Part shown: piece by piece, positions 1-8,704 of the stretch
Layout: each line of letters opens with the position of its first letter
How positions within the stretch are numbered: the first letter of the stretch is position 1
Origin: Burkholderiales bacterium
Lineage (GTDB): Bacteria; Pseudomonadota; Gammaproteobacteria; Burkholderiales; SG8-41
Assembly (NCBI GenBank): GCA_019635015.1
Contig: JAHCAG010000002.1
Coordinates: 140,425 to 204,424 of the forward strand
Reading direction: 5' to 3'
DNA length: 64,000 nucleotides
Position numbers and translations under genes: made by a program
The notes under the pieces: model-generated
The model's input: the letters and a program-made list of their open reading frames with translations, nothing else
Told to the model about the DNA's origin: nothing
Databases searched by the model: none

Positions 1-1
1 G

Positions 2-577
2 CGCCAGGGCGTCGATCGCATCCTCAAGTTCGCCTACGAACTGGCGAAAAAACGCCCGAAAAAGCACCTGACATCAGCGACCAAGTCCAACGGCATCTCG
101 ATCTCCATGCCGTACTGGGATGAACGCGTAAAGGAAATGGCCGCGAAGTATCCGGACGTGAAAACCGACCAGTACCACATCGACATCCTGACCGCGCATT
201 TCGTGATGCATCCGGACTGGTTCGACGTGGTCGTTGCCTCCAACCTGTTCGGCGACATCCTCTCCGACCTCGGCCCTGCGGCCACCGGCACCATCGGTAT
301 CGCGCCTTCGGCCAACATGAACCCGGAGAAGAATTTTCCTTCACTGTTCGAACCGGTGCACGGCTCGGCACCTGACATCTACGGCAAAAAAATCGCCAAC
401 CCCGTAGGCATGATCTGGGCCGGCGCAATGATGCTCGACCATCTGGGATGCGAGGAAGCCGGCGCAGCCGTGGTCAAGGCCATCGAAACCGCGCTGCTTG
501 AAGGCCCGAAGACGCCGGACCTCGGCGGCAAGGCGAAAACCGCCGACCTTGGCAAGGCCGTCGCCGACGCGATCTGA
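2..577 (+). CDS. dmlA: D-malate / tartrate dehydrogenase, C-terminal part
   Basis: This is the 3' end of a gene that begins before the window; the reading frame is open from base 2. It belongs to the isocitrate/isopropylmalate dehydrogenase family, which oxidatively decarboxylates 2-hydroxy acids using NAD+ and a divalent metal. The metal- and substrate-binding stretch VVASNLFGDILSDLGPA and the cofactor loop NFPSLFEPVHGSAPDI are both intact. The run KSNGISISMPYWDERV resembles E. coli DmlA and Agrobacterium/Pseudomonas TtuC more than LeuB. That makes D-malate or tartrate the likely substrate, but the two cannot be separated here. The gene ends in a strong terminator shared with the convergent cyn operon. 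Confidence 0.85.
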   Translation, partial: RQGVDRILKFAYELAKKRPKKHLTSATKSNGISISMPYWDERVKEMAAKYPDVKTDQYHIDILTAHFVMHPDWFDVVVASNLFGDILSDLGPAATGTIGIAPSANMNPEKNFPSLFEPVHGSAPDIYGKKIANPVGMIWAGAMMLDHLGCEEAGAAVVKAIETALLEGPKTPDLGGKAKTADLGKAVADAI

Positions 578-595
578 CGTTCCGGAGCGCCCTGC

Positions 596-627
596 AAAAC
601 GCCGTCCGGAAGCGGGCGGCGTTTTTT
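596..627. terminator. Bidirectional rho-independent terminator
   Basis: A perfect 9-bp stem (596-604 with 617-625) encloses a 12-nt loop and runs into six T on the plus strand and four A on the other side. It sits between the convergent dmlA-like and cynS genes and can serve both. Confidence 0.85.
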
Positions 628-640
628 ATTGCGTCCTTGC

Positions 641-1141
641 TTAATACGTCTTGTACGACAGGTACTTGCCGCTCATCACGATCTTCACGCGGTCGCCGTT
701 GGGATCGGGTTCACGCTTCAGGTCCATCTTGAAGTCGATCGCGCTCATGATGCCGTCGCCGAACTCCTCATGGATCAGTTCCTTGAAGGTCGTGCCGTAG
801 ACATTGACCAGTTCATAGAAGCGGTAGATCAGCGGATCGGTCGGCACCGCCGTGAGCAGTGAGCCCTTGTACGGCACCTGCTGCAGCAGCAGCACTGCGT
901 AGGGAGGCAGCCCCAGCAGCTTGCCCGCGGCCTCGGCCTGCGCCTTGGTCATCTGCATCTGGCCGAGCAGCGCGGCAGTGGTCCATTCCTTGCTGGCACC
1001 CACCGCCTTGGCGATCTTTGCCCAGGACAGCCCTTTCTTCAATCTCGCCTCGACCACCATCTCGGTTACGTCGGTGCGTTTCATCGGCCTGTTCATGCTG
1101 GCAGCAGCCAGCAGTGCCTCGGGTGCATCGTTTTTCTTCAC
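641..1141 (-). CDS. cynS: Cyanate hydratase (cyanase)
   Basis: Cyanase converts cyanate plus bicarbonate into ammonia and CO2. The 166-aa product has an N-terminal helix-turn-helix-like region (about 22-80) and the cyanase core (about 95-166). The three catalytic residues are visible as R107 and E110 in DPLIYRFYE and S133 in GIMSAID. The start is GTG at 1141, placed by an AAGGAG six bases upstream; it gives about 10 more residues than E. coli CynS. The gene is the last member of the minus-strand ABC-transporter operon, 48 bp after the ATPase gene. This matches the cynABDS arrangement known from cyanobacteria and supports cyanate, rather than nitrate, as the transported substrate. Confidence 0.95.
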   Translation of the reverse strand: MKKNDAPEALLAAASMNRPMKRTDVTEMVVEARLKKGLSWAKIAKAVGASKEWTTAALLGQMQMTKAQAEAAGKLLGLPPYAVLLLQQVPYKGSLLTAVPTDPLIYRFYELVNVYGTTFKELIHEEFGDGIMSAIDFKMDLKREPDPNGDRVKIVMSGKYLSYKTY

Positions 1142-1189
1142 GGGATTCTCCTTTTGGTCTGATTCGGGTTGAACATGCGGTGCGGCGGC

Positions 1190-2095
1190 TTATTTCACGG
1201 CCACCAGCGGCTTGCCTGCCGGAGACACGGCGGCTTCGGCCGGATCCAGGCCCGGCGTCACCAACGGCGGATGCCGCGGGTCGTGGCTGGCGGAATCGCC
1301 GGCAAAAGCCTTTGAACGGTCCACCAGGAAATCGATCAGGTGGTTGCGGATGCGGTAGTAATGCGGGTGTTTGTGAAGGTCGTGGCGGGTGCGGCTGCGC
1401 GGCATCGTGTTGACCACGATCTCGGCGATCTTGGCATGCGGACCGTTGGTCATCAGCACGATCTTGTCCGCCAGCAGGATGGCCTCGTCGACATCGTGGG
1501 TGATCATGAACACGGTCTGCCGGGTTTCGGCACAGATGCGCAGCACCTCCTCCTGCAGCACGCCGCGGGTCAGCGCATCAAGGGCCGAAAACGGCTCGTC
1601 CATCAGCAGCATCTTCGGCTGGATCGACAACGCGCGCGCAATGCCGACACGCTGCTTCATGCCGCCGGAAAGCTCCGCCGGACGCTTTTTTTCCGAACCG
1701 GTCAGGTTGACCAGGTCAATGTACTGCTGGCAGTGCGCGCGAACCTTGTCCTTGCTCCACTCCGGCCAGCGCGAGGACACGGCGAAGGCTATGTTGCCCA
1801 TCACCGTCAGCCAGGGCATCAGCGCATGGCTCTGGAAAATCACCGCCCGGTCAAGGCTGGGTCCGCTGACCTCGCGCCCCCCGACAAACACGTAGCCGGA
1901 GGACGTCTGGTCCAGTCCGGAGAGCACGTTAAGGATGGTGGTCTTGCCGCAGCCGGAATGGCCGATCAGGCAGACAAATTCGCCGGGGTCAACGGAGAAG
2001 TGCAGGTTCTCGAAAACCGTGGTTTCGGTGCCGTCACGGCCGGTGAATTTCTTGCTGATACCTTCGATGCGGATCAGGGGCTCGCTCATGTTCAT
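1190..2095 (-). CDS. cynD: ABC transporter ATP-binding protein (cyanate/nitrate type)
   Basis: This is the ATPase subunit of an NrtD/CynD/SsuB-type importer in the inner membrane. It has Walker A (GHSGCGKTT), the signature LSGGMKQR, Walker B ([12 protein letters not shown]) and the H-loop ITHDVDEA in the usual order. At 301 aa it is slightly long; the last 40 or so residues after the ATPase fold are low-complexity. Two ATG codons (M1, M3) are possible starts. It begins 3 bp after the permease stop, so translation is probably coupled. The cynS gene downstream suggests that the cargo is cyanate. Confidence 0.88.
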   Translation of the reverse strand: MNMSEPLIRIEGISKKFTGRDGTETTVFENLHFSVDPGEFVCLIGHSGCGKTTILNVLSGLDQTSSGYVFVGGREVSGPSLDRAVIFQSHALMPWLTVMGNIAFAVSSRWPEWSKDKVRAHCQQYIDLVNLTGSEKKRPAELSGGMKQRVGIARALSIQPKMLLMDEPFSALDALTRGVLQEEVLRICAETRQTVFMITHDVDEAILLADKIVLMTNGPHAKIAEIVVNTMPRSRTRHDLHKHPHYYRIRNHLIDFLVDRSKAFAGDSASHDPRHPPLVTPGLDPAEAAVSPAGKPLVAVK

Positions 2096-2098
2096 CCC

Positions 2099-2944
2099 CT
2101 ATTCCGGAAACGTGACCAGCCGGGTCAGCTTCGCCATCATCAGATCAAGCAGCATGCCGACCACGCCGATCGCCAGTATCGCCGTCATGATGTTGGTGAT
2201 TGACAGGTTGTTCCACTCGTTCCAGACGAAGTACCCGATGCCGGTGCCGCCAACCAGCATTTCCGCGGCGACAATCACCAGCCAGGCGATGCTGATGGAA
2301 ATGCGCATGCCGGTCATGATGGTCGGCGCGGCAGCCGGCAAAATCACCCGGAAGGCGGTGCGGAACGATCCGACCTCCAGCGTGCGCGCAACGTTCAGCC
2401 ACTCACGGCGCACGCTGGCGACACCGAAGGCGGTGTTGATCAGCATCGGCCACACCGAGCAGATGAAAATCACGAAAATCGCCGACACCGCGCTGTCTTT
2501 CAGCGTGAACAGGGCCAGCGGCATCCATGCCAGCGGCGAAATCGGCTTCAGCACCTGGATGAACGGATCCAGCGCCCGGTACACCGTCGGCGACATGCCG
2601 ATCAGGAAACCCAGCGGCACCGCGACCAGCGCCGCCAGCAGGTACCCGGCCAGCACGCGGCCGATCGAATAACCGAGCTGGATGCCGATGCCCTTGTCAT
2701 TCGGTCCACGGTCGTAGAACGGGTCGCTCAGGTGCTCCCCGATCTTCCTGCCGAAATCGGCGGGTGAAGGGAATGCCGACTTCTGGCCGGTGGCCGCCGC
2801 CGCCCCGACCAGCGCGGCATACTCCGAATCCACCGTCTGCGCCGCCGTTTTCGGCAGGGTCAGCGCGTGCCACACGCCGATCATCCCGAGCAGGATCAGC
2901 AGCGACAGCAACGGCGCCCCCCAGCTTTTCAGTCGGTTCATCAC
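2099..2944 (-). CDS. cynB: ABC transporter permease (cyanate/nitrate type)
   Basis: This is an inner-membrane permease of the BPD_transp_1 family, 281 aa. One N-terminal membrane segment (about 10-28) is followed by a periplasmic loop of about 65 residues and then a core of five or so helices. The cytoplasmic EAA-type loop that docks the ATPase is visible near residues 185-210 (VARTLEVGSFRTAFRVILP). The long loop after the first helix is typical of NrtB/CynB proteins. It lies between the binding-protein and ATPase genes in one operon. Confidence 0.87.
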   Translation of the reverse strand: MMNRLKSWGAPLLSLLILLGMIGVWHALTLPKTAAQTVDSEYAALVGAAAATGQKSAFPSPADFGRKIGEHLSDPFYDRGPNDKGIGIQLGYSIGRVLAGYLLAALVAVPLGFLIGMSPTVYRALDPFIQVLKPISPLAWMPLALFTLKDSAVSAIFVIFICSVWPMLINTAFGVASVRREWLNVARTLEVGSFRTAFRVILPAAAPTIMTGMRISISIAWLVIVAAEMLVGGTGIGYFVWNEWNNLSITNIMTAILAIGVVGMLLDLMMAKLTRLVTFPE

Positions 2945-2969
2945 CCTGTCCTTTCGCGACTCACCGGCC

Positions 2970-4334
2970 TCAACGCTTGATCGCGAAACTGGCGAGATAG
3001 GCTTCCGGTTTGGCCGGGTCGAACTCCTTGCCCATCACGCTGAATTTCTTGGTGGTGGCGGCGGGCGGCTTCATGCCGACCTCCTTCATCAGCCTCGCGG
3101 CATCAGTGGCCAGATAAACCTCGCGCGCCACCTTGGCGTAATCCACGTCGACCTTGAGCTGCCCCCAGCGCTTCATCTGGGTCATGATCCAGATCGCAAA
3201 CGAGTGCCAGGGGAATGGATCGAAGTCGATGCGGTTCGGATCCTTGCGCACGTTGCCCAGGCCATCGGCAAACGTGCCGGTGAGCACCTGCTCGACCACG
3301 GTGACCGGCTGGTTCAGATAGTTCGCCGGAGCAATGGCCTCCGCGATCTGCTTTCGGTTCTCCTGTTTGGACGCGAACGCCGTGGCCTCCATGATCGCCT
3401 TCAGCAAGGCGCGGTAGGTGTTCGGCATCTTGGTGACGAACTCCCTGCTTGCGGCGAATGCGCAACAGGGGTGGCCGGGCCAGAGATCCTTGGTCAGGGT
3501 GTGGATGTAACCGACACCGTCATATACCGCACGCTGGTTGACAGGATCCGGCGCAAGGAAGCCGTCGATGTTGTCGGCGCGCAGATTGGCGACCATCTCG
3601 GGCGGCGGTACCGAACGTATCTGCACGTCCCTGTCCGGATCAAGGCCATGTTCGGCGAGGAAATAACGCAAAAGGTAATTGTGCATCGAATAGTCGAAGG
3701 GCACGGCGAACTTGAAGCCCTTCCACGACTTCGGATCCTTCCTGTCCTTGTGCTTGATCGCCAGCGTAATGGCCTGGCCGTTGATATTCTCGACCGCGGG
3801 CATGGTGTACGGAATCGGGCTCGATCCCAAACCCAGGGAAATCGCCAGCGGCATCGGCGACAGCATGTGCGCGGCGTCGTATTCCTTGTTCAGGGTCTTG
3901 TCGCGGATCACCGCCCAGCCGGCGGTCTTGACCACATCGACGTTCAGGCCCTGGCGCGCATAAAAACCCATCGGCTGCGACATGATGATCGGCGTCGCGC
4001 AGGTAATGGGAATGAAACCGACCTTGAGAGAGGTTTTTTCAAGGTTGCCACTCTGCGCAAAAGCCTCTTTCGCCATTCCCAGCGGAAAAAACGTGGAGAT
4101 CGCCGCCATCGCGGTGCTCGCGCCAACGGCATTGAGAAAGCGTCGCCGCGTCGCATCGTGGGGAAACAGCGCGCGCATCACCGCCGCCTCGACAACGCGG
4201 TTGCCCAGCGCTTCGCTGTCCGCCGTCTGCGCTGCCAAGTCAGCCTGGTGTTCGGCTTCGCTGTGGTGGTGGCCACAGGAACAGTCGGTGGTCAAAGACG
4301 TGCCGGCGTCGAAGGGATCCTTGAATGCGGACAT
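2970..4334 (-). CDS. cynA: TAT-exported ABC substrate-binding protein, NrtA/CynA family
   Basis: The 454-aa product is the periplasmic binding component of the cyn transporter. A twin-arginine signal (TRRRFLNAVG, arginines at 63-65, then a hydrophobic run to about residue 93) precedes an NrtA/CmpA-like bilobal domain. Ahead of the twin arginines lies an unusual extension of about 60 residues containing C18, C20, H22-H24 and H29 (TTDCSCGHHHSEAEH), which could bind a metal. The start is fixed by AAGGAGA seven bases upstream. It is the first gene of the cynABDS-like operon. A nitrate- or sulfonate-binding role cannot be excluded, but cynS in the same operon favours cyanate. Confidence 0.85.
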   Translation of the reverse strand: MSAFKDPFDAGTSLTTDCSCGHHHSEAEHQADLAAQTADSEALGNRVVEAAVMRALFPHDATRRRFLNAVGASTAMAAISTFFPLGMAKEAFAQSGNLEKTSLKVGFIPITCATPIIMSQPMGFYARQGLNVDVVKTAGWAVIRDKTLNKEYDAAHMLSPMPLAISLGLGSSPIPYTMPAVENINGQAITLAIKHKDRKDPKSWKGFKFAVPFDYSMHNYLLRYFLAEHGLDPDRDVQIRSVPPPEMVANLRADNIDGFLAPDPVNQRAVYDGVGYIHTLTKDLWPGHPCCAFAASREFVTKMPNTYRALLKAIMEATAFASKQENRKQIAEAIAPANYLNQPVTVVEQVLTGTFADGLGNVRKDPNRIDFDPFPWHSFAIWIMTQMKRWGQLKVDVDYAKVAREVYLATDAARLMKEVGMKPPAATTKKFSVMGKEFDPAKPEAYLASFAIKR

Positions 4335-4436
4335 GATCGGTTCTCCTTGAAATGTGTTTTTCCGACTTCCTTCATTGCAGCAAGCGTGCCAAGCCGCACC
4401 GGCGTCCAGAAATTGTCCGCAGCAGACTGTTTCACA

Positions 4437-4454
4437 AGGGAAATTTGTTTCCCT
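4437..4454. promoter_or_regulatory. Small perfect palindrome upstream of the cyn operon
   Basis: AGGGAAA-TTTG-TTTCCCT is a perfect 7-bp inverted repeat in the 289-bp gap between the divergent cynA-like and glycosyltransferase genes. It may be an operator for one of them. Apart from this I see no convincing -35/-10 pair in the gap. Confidence 0.3.
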
Positions 4455-4623
4455 GCGGCTGCGCTGGCTGTGCCACGGCCGCCATCACAGGGCCTGAAGC
4501 AGTGCGCCGCGCGCCACGCCGCGGTGCACATCCGCACTTTCGCGGCGCATTACGCACCATCTCGGCGCACCTCGTCCCAATGGCACCTGTGGATGCGATA
4601 ATCCGCAGCGAAAACAACAACGA

Positions 4624-6252
4624 GTGTCTGCCGTGAGTCTCACCCTGCGTCCCCTGCTGATCACCCTCCTCTGCCTGGCCTGGCTGCTGCCGGGGCTGGT
4701 TGGGCACGATCCCTGGAAACCCGACGAGGCCTATACTTTTGGCGTGGTGTTCGAAATCCTGCGGGGCGGCAGCTGGGTGATTCCGCAGATTGCCGGCGAA
4801 ACATTCCTCGAAAAACCGCCGCTGTTCCATCTTGTCGCCGCAGCCAGCGCCTGGCTGTTTTCCCCGATACTGCCGCTGCACGACGGCGCGCGGCTCTCGG
4901 CGGGACTCTGGATTGGACTGGCGCTGCTGTTCAGCGCGCTGGCCTCCCGCGAACTGAACGGTCCGCGCCACGGCCTCACCGCGGCACTGCTCCTGCTGGG
5001 CTGCCTGGGCCTGGTGGTGCGCGGGCATCAGCTGATTGCCGACGTCGCCGCGCTGGCCGGATTTGCAATTGCCTACTACGGGGCCGCACTGGCACTGCGC
5101 CGCCCCGCGCCGGGCGGCCTCTGGCTGGGCACCGCCTGCGGCCTGGTATTCATGACGCAGGGCATCCCCGAAGCCGTCATGATCATGGTCATCGCCCTGC
5201 TGCTGCCGGTCACCGGCCGGCAATGGCTCACACCACAATATGCCGTGACAATGGCGGCCGCGGTCGCAGCGGCGCTGCCGTGGCTGCTGCTGTGGCCGCT
5301 GCTGCTGCTGCAACGCGACCCCACCCTGTTTGGCGTCTGGCTGCAGGGCGAAAACCTCGCCCGTTTTTTCGGCACCCGCGACATGCTGGGCGGCCTCGCC
5401 TACTACCTGCGCACGCTGCCCTGGTACGCATTCCCGGTCTGGCCCCTGGCCTTGTGGGCACTGTGGCGCGCCAGCCGCAGCGGACAGGCCTGGTCTCCGG
5501 CAATAGTGCTGCCCGCACTGGGTTTCGCGGTGACACTGCTGATGCTCGGCAGCGCGGCGGAATCGCGCGAACTCTATGCCCTGCCGATGCTGGTGCCCCT
5601 GGCGCTGCTCGCAGTGCCCGGCGTGGACCCCCTGCGGCGTGGCGCTGTCAACGGCTGGTACTGGTTCAGCGTGATGGCTTTCACCTTCTTCATCGCCGTC
5701 GGCTGGTTCTACTGGGGCGCACTGGAACTCGGCATCCCGGAAAAACTGCATGCCCACCTGCACACCATACGCCCCGGCTACGATTTCGGCTTCCGGGTGC
5801 TGCCGTTCATGCTCGGCCTGGCCTACACCGCCGCCTGGTTCACGCTGGTCGCAAAACTGCCGCGCAATCCGGAACGGCCGCTGGCCATCTGGGCCGGCGG
5901 CATCACTGCAGTATGGGCATTGCTCGCCACCCTGTTCATCGGCTGGGTCGACACCACCAAAAGCTACCGCTCGGTGATCGGCGACATGCAGCGCGCGATG
6001 CCGGCACAGTACCGCTGCATGGCCAGCCGCGATCTCGGCGAAGCACAGCGCGCGATGCTGCATTATTTTGCGGGCATCCGCTCCGAGCGGCTGGAATCAA
6101 AGCCGCAGTCCGCCTGCGATCTGCTGCTGGTCCAGGGACTGCCGCTCGACGAAACCGTGCTGCCGCCGGGGTGGGCCAAAATCTGGGAAGGACACCGCCC
6201 GGGCGACAAGGACGAGCGCCTGCGGCTGTACCGCCGGCAGCCGAAGCCCTGA
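4624..6252 (+). CDS. ArnT/PMT-family membrane glycosyltransferase
   Basis: This 542-aa polytopic inner-membrane protein resembles the dolichyl-phosphate-mannose mannosyltransferase / ArnT superfamily (GT39/GT83). The N-terminal region has a first helix (about 8-25) followed by the catalytic-loop pattern HDPWKPDEAYTF (the acidic DE pair conserved in ArnT), then GETFLEKPPLFH, which is also typical. About 10-12 further hydrophobic segments follow, with a soluble C-terminal domain after about residue 430. Members use polyprenyl-phosphate sugars to decorate lipid A, proteins or polymers. The acceptor is unknown because no lipid-A or undecaprenyl-sugar genes are nearby. The start is GTG at 4624; a second GTG at 4633 is possible. 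The stop is 7 bp before hslO. Confidence 0.75.
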   Translation: MSAVSLTLRPLLITLLCLAWLLPGLVGHDPWKPDEAYTFGVVFEILRGGSWVIPQIAGETFLEKPPLFHLVAAASAWLFSPILPLHDGARLSAGLWIGLALLFSALASRELNGPRHGLTAALLLLGCLGLVVRGHQLIADVAALAGFAIAYYGAALALRRPAPGGLWLGTACGLVFMTQGIPEAVMIMVIALLLPVTGRQWLTPQYAVTMAAAVAAALPWLLLWPLLLLQRDPTLFGVWLQGENLARFFGTRDMLGGLAYYLRTLPWYAFPVWPLALWALWRASRSGQAWSPAIVLPALGFAVTLLMLGSAAESRELYALPMLVPLALLAVPGVDPLRRGAVNGWYWFSVMAFTFFIAVGWFYWGALELGIPEKLHAHLHTIRPGYDFGFRVLPFMLGLAYTAAWFTLVAKLPRNPERPLAIWAGGITAVWALLATLFIGWVDTTKSYRSVIGDMQRAMPAQYRCMASRDLGEAQRAMLHYFAGIRSERLESKPQSACDLLLVQGLPLDETVLPPGWAKIWEGHRPGDKDERLRLYRRQPKP

Positions 6253-6259
6253 TCAGCGC

Positions 6260-7129
6260 ATGAGCGACACCCTGCAGCGCTTCCTCTTTGAACACGCGCC
6301 GATCCGCGGTGAATTCGTGCAGCTTTCGGCCACCTGGCAGGCGGTCACCGAACGCCACGACTATCCGCCGCCACTGCGCCGCGCACTGGGCGAACTGATG
6401 GCTGCAGGCGCGCTGCTCGCCGCCACCCTCAAGTTCGACGGCCGGCTGCTGCTGCAGATGCACGGCGACGGGCCGGTGAAGCTGGTGGTCGTCGAATGCG
6501 GCGCCGGCCACGCCATGCGGGCCACCGCAAAATGGGAAGGCGAGGTCCCCGACGGCAAGCTGCGCGCATTGCTCGGCAACGGCCGCTTTGTCATCAGCCT
6601 GCTGCCGGATTCCGGGCAGCAGGGTTATCAGGGCGTGGTCGACATCGATGCCGACAGCATTGCCGCCGCCTTCGAACACTACATGGCGGCCTCCGAACAG
6701 ATCGAAACCCGCCTCTGGCTCGCCTGCGACGACAGCCGCGCCGCCGGCCTGCTGATCCAGAAACTGCCGGAGCAAAAGGCCACCGATGCCGATGCCTGGC
6801 CGCGCATCGGCCATCTCGCCGGCACCGTGCAACCCCAGGAACTGCTGACGCTGGCGCCGCAAACCCTCCTGCGCCGCCTGTTTCACGAGGAAGACCTGCG
6901 GGTGTTCGAACCGAAACCGGTGTATTTCCGCTGTTCCTGCTCGCCCGAGCGGGTCACCGGCATGTTGCGCATGCTCGGGCGCGACGAAGTGCGCAGCGTG
7001 ATTGCCGAACGCGGCGAGATCGAAGTGCGCTGTGAATTCTGCAACCGCCGTTATGCCTTTGATGCCGTGGACAGCGAACAGATCTTTGCCGCAGCCCCTC
7101 CGGCAGCAGCCGACTCCACGCGCCACTGA
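6260..7129 (+). CDS. hslO: Hsp33 redox-regulated holdase chaperone
   Basis: Hsp33 is a cytoplasmic chaperone that is switched on by oxidation. The 289-aa protein has the N-terminal substrate-binding fold and the C-terminal zinc redox switch, with C225 and C227 (RCSCS) and C258 and C261 (CEFC), the family spacing CxC-N30-CxxC. An open frame extends further upstream, but the ATG at 6260 (MSDTLQRFLFE) matches the family start and lies 7 bp behind the glycosyltransferase stop, so it is probably cotranscribed. Its length matches E. coli HslO. Confidence 0.95.
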   Translation: MSDTLQRFLFEHAPIRGEFVQLSATWQAVTERHDYPPPLRRALGELMAAGALLAATLKFDGRLLLQMHGDGPVKLVVVECGAGHAMRATAKWEGEVPDGKLRALLGNGRFVISLLPDSGQQGYQGVVDIDADSIAAAFEHYMAASEQIETRLWLACDDSRAAGLLIQKLPEQKATDADAWPRIGHLAGTVQPQELLTLAPQTLLRRLFHEEDLRVFEPKPVYFRCSCSPERVTGMLRMLGRDEVRSVIAERGEIEVRCEFCNRRYAFDAVDSEQIFAAAPPAAADSTRH

Positions 7130-7224
7130 CCGTCGTGCCGCATCGCGGCATCGCCTCGACACTGTCATGGGTCGGGCGTAAACTTTGACCTCCCTTGATT
7201 GCCCGCCCCGCATTTTGGCAATTT

Positions 7225-7246
7225 ATTGTTTATAATTAATGACTTA
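7225..7246. repeat. AT-rich recurring element (copy 1)
   Basis: TTGTTTATAAT followed by TAATGACTTA lies 11 bp before the bktB start in an otherwise GC-rich gap. It shares 19 of 22 positions with the copy at 49675-49696. It includes a TATAAT at 7231-7236 that could act as a -10 box, though no good -35 lies at standard spacing. Confidence 0.5.
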
Positions 7247-7257
7247 CGGAGAATCTC

Positions 7258-8448
7258 ATGGTGAATGGACGCGAAGTGGTCGTATTGAGCGGCGTGCGTA
7301 CCGCGATTGGTGATTACGGCGGCGCATTAAAAGACATCGCCCCCACTGAACTCGCCGGGCAGGTGGTCAAGGAAGCCGTCAACCGCGCGAAGCTCGATCC
7401 GAAACAGGTCGGACAACTGGTGTTCGGCAACGTGGTCCACGGGGAAGCGAAGGACATGTATTTCTCGCGCGTCGCCTGCATCAAGGGCGGACTGCCGCAG
7501 GAAACCACCGCACTGACCGTGAACCGACTCTGCGGCAGCGGCCTCCAGGCCATCGTCTCCGCAGCCCAGGGCATCATGCTCGGCGACTGCGATGCCGCAG
7601 TCGGCGGCGGCGCCGAATCGATGAGCCGCGGCGGCTACCTGATGCCGAGCCTGCGCTGGGGCCAGCGCATGGGCGAAGGCAATGTCGTCGACATGATGGT
7701 CGGCGCGCTGACCGACCCCTTCGACACCGTGCACATGGGCATCACCGCTGAAAACATCGCCGCGCAATGGAAAATCGGCCGCGAGCAGCAGGATGAATTC
7801 GCCGTAGAAAGCCATCGCCGCGCACTGAACGCCATCGACAAGGGTTATTTCAAGGACCAGATCCTGCCGGTCGAACTGAAAACCCGCAAAGGCACGACAC
7901 TGTTTGACAAGGACGAACATCCCCGCGCCGACGTCACGCTCGAAGGCCTCGCCAAGCTGCGCGCAGTGTTCAAGAAGGAAGGCGGCTCGGTCACCGCCGG
8001 CAATGCCTCGGGCATCAACGACGGCGCCGCCGCAGTGGTGATGATGGAAAAGGAGGCCGCGAAGAAGGCCGGCCTGAAACCGATGGCCCGGCTGGTCTCC
8101 TACGGCCTCGCTGGCGTCGATCCGAAAATCATGGGTATCGGCCCGGTGCCCGCGGTACAGAACGCACTCAAGCGCGCAGGTCTCAAGATCGAGGACATGG
8201 ACGTCATCGAATCGAACGAAGCCTTTGCGGTGCAGGCCCTCGCCGTGTCCTGTGACCTGAAACTGGATCCCAAAAAAACCAACCCCAACGGCGGCGCAGT
8301 GGGCCTCGGCCATCCGATCGGTGCCACCGGCGCGATCCTGACGGTGAAAGCGCTGTATGAACTGCAGCGTACCGGCGGCAAATACGCGCTGGTGACCATG
8401 TGCATCGGCGGCGGCCAGGGTATCGCGGCAGTGTTCGAACGCATGTAA
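7258..8448 (+). CDS. bktB: Beta-ketothiolase / acetyl-CoA acetyltransferase
   Basis: This thiolase condenses acyl-CoA with acetyl-CoA, or cleaves 3-ketoacyl-CoA, in polyhydroxyalkanoate synthesis or fatty-acid breakdown. The 396-aa protein has the acylated cysteine C92 (NRLCGSGLQ), H352 (GLGHPIGATGA) and C382 (CIGGGQG). From memory it is very close to Ralstonia eutropha BktB over its whole length. The start ATG at 7258 has a GGAGA upstream. It is monocistronic, with an AT-rich promoter region before it and a strong terminator behind. Its in vivo direction cannot be read from sequence. Confidence 0.92.
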   Translation: MVNGREVVVLSGVRTAIGDYGGALKDIAPTELAGQVVKEAVNRAKLDPKQVGQLVFGNVVHGEAKDMYFSRVACIKGGLPQETTALTVNRLCGSGLQAIVSAAQGIMLGDCDAAVGGGAESMSRGGYLMPSLRWGQRMGEGNVVDMMVGALTDPFDTVHMGITAENIAAQWKIGREQQDEFAVESHRRALNAIDKGYFKDQILPVELKTRKGTTLFDKDEHPRADVTLEGLAKLRAVFKKEGGSVTAGNASGINDGAAAVVMMEKEAAKKAGLKPMARLVSYGLAGVDPKIMGIGPVPAVQNALKRAGLKIEDMDVIESNEAFAVQALAVSCDLKLDPKKTNPNGGAVGLGHPIGATGAILTVKALYELQRTGGKYALVTMCIGGGQGIAAVFERM

Positions 8449-8466
8449 ACGAGACTTCCGTCACAG

Positions 8467-8492
8467 AAAACGCCGCTTTACGCGGCGTTTTT
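8467..8492 (+). terminator. Rho-independent terminator of bktB
   Basis: A perfect 10-bp stem (8467-8476 with 8482-8491), a 5-nt loop and a T-run. It lies 19 bp after the bktB stop. Confidence 0.88.
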
Positions 8493-8704
8493 CTGATTCA
8501 GGGCAACTTCCGGCACACTTCCTGCCCGCAGACCGGAACAGGACGTGACTTTGGCCAGCCGCAGGATTAAGGTAGTTCGCTGGAATCGGACCGGATGCGG
8601 TTGCGGAGCTTTGCCATGACACCAGACCGGATGACCCTGGCACCTGCTGCGCCGGCACCGGCATTGCAGATGCCATTGGCATCCGGAACCGGACACCCCC
8701 GGCC

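Noticed and set aside
2790..4601. 603-aa open frame antisense to the cyn binding protein
   Set aside because: It is an antisense shadow caused by high GC codon bias. The minus-strand genes have motifs and ribosome-binding sites; this frame has none.
7215..7236. TTGGCA and TATAAT as a sigma-70 promoter for bktB
   Set aside because: The spacing is only 10 bp, too short for a -35/-10 pair.
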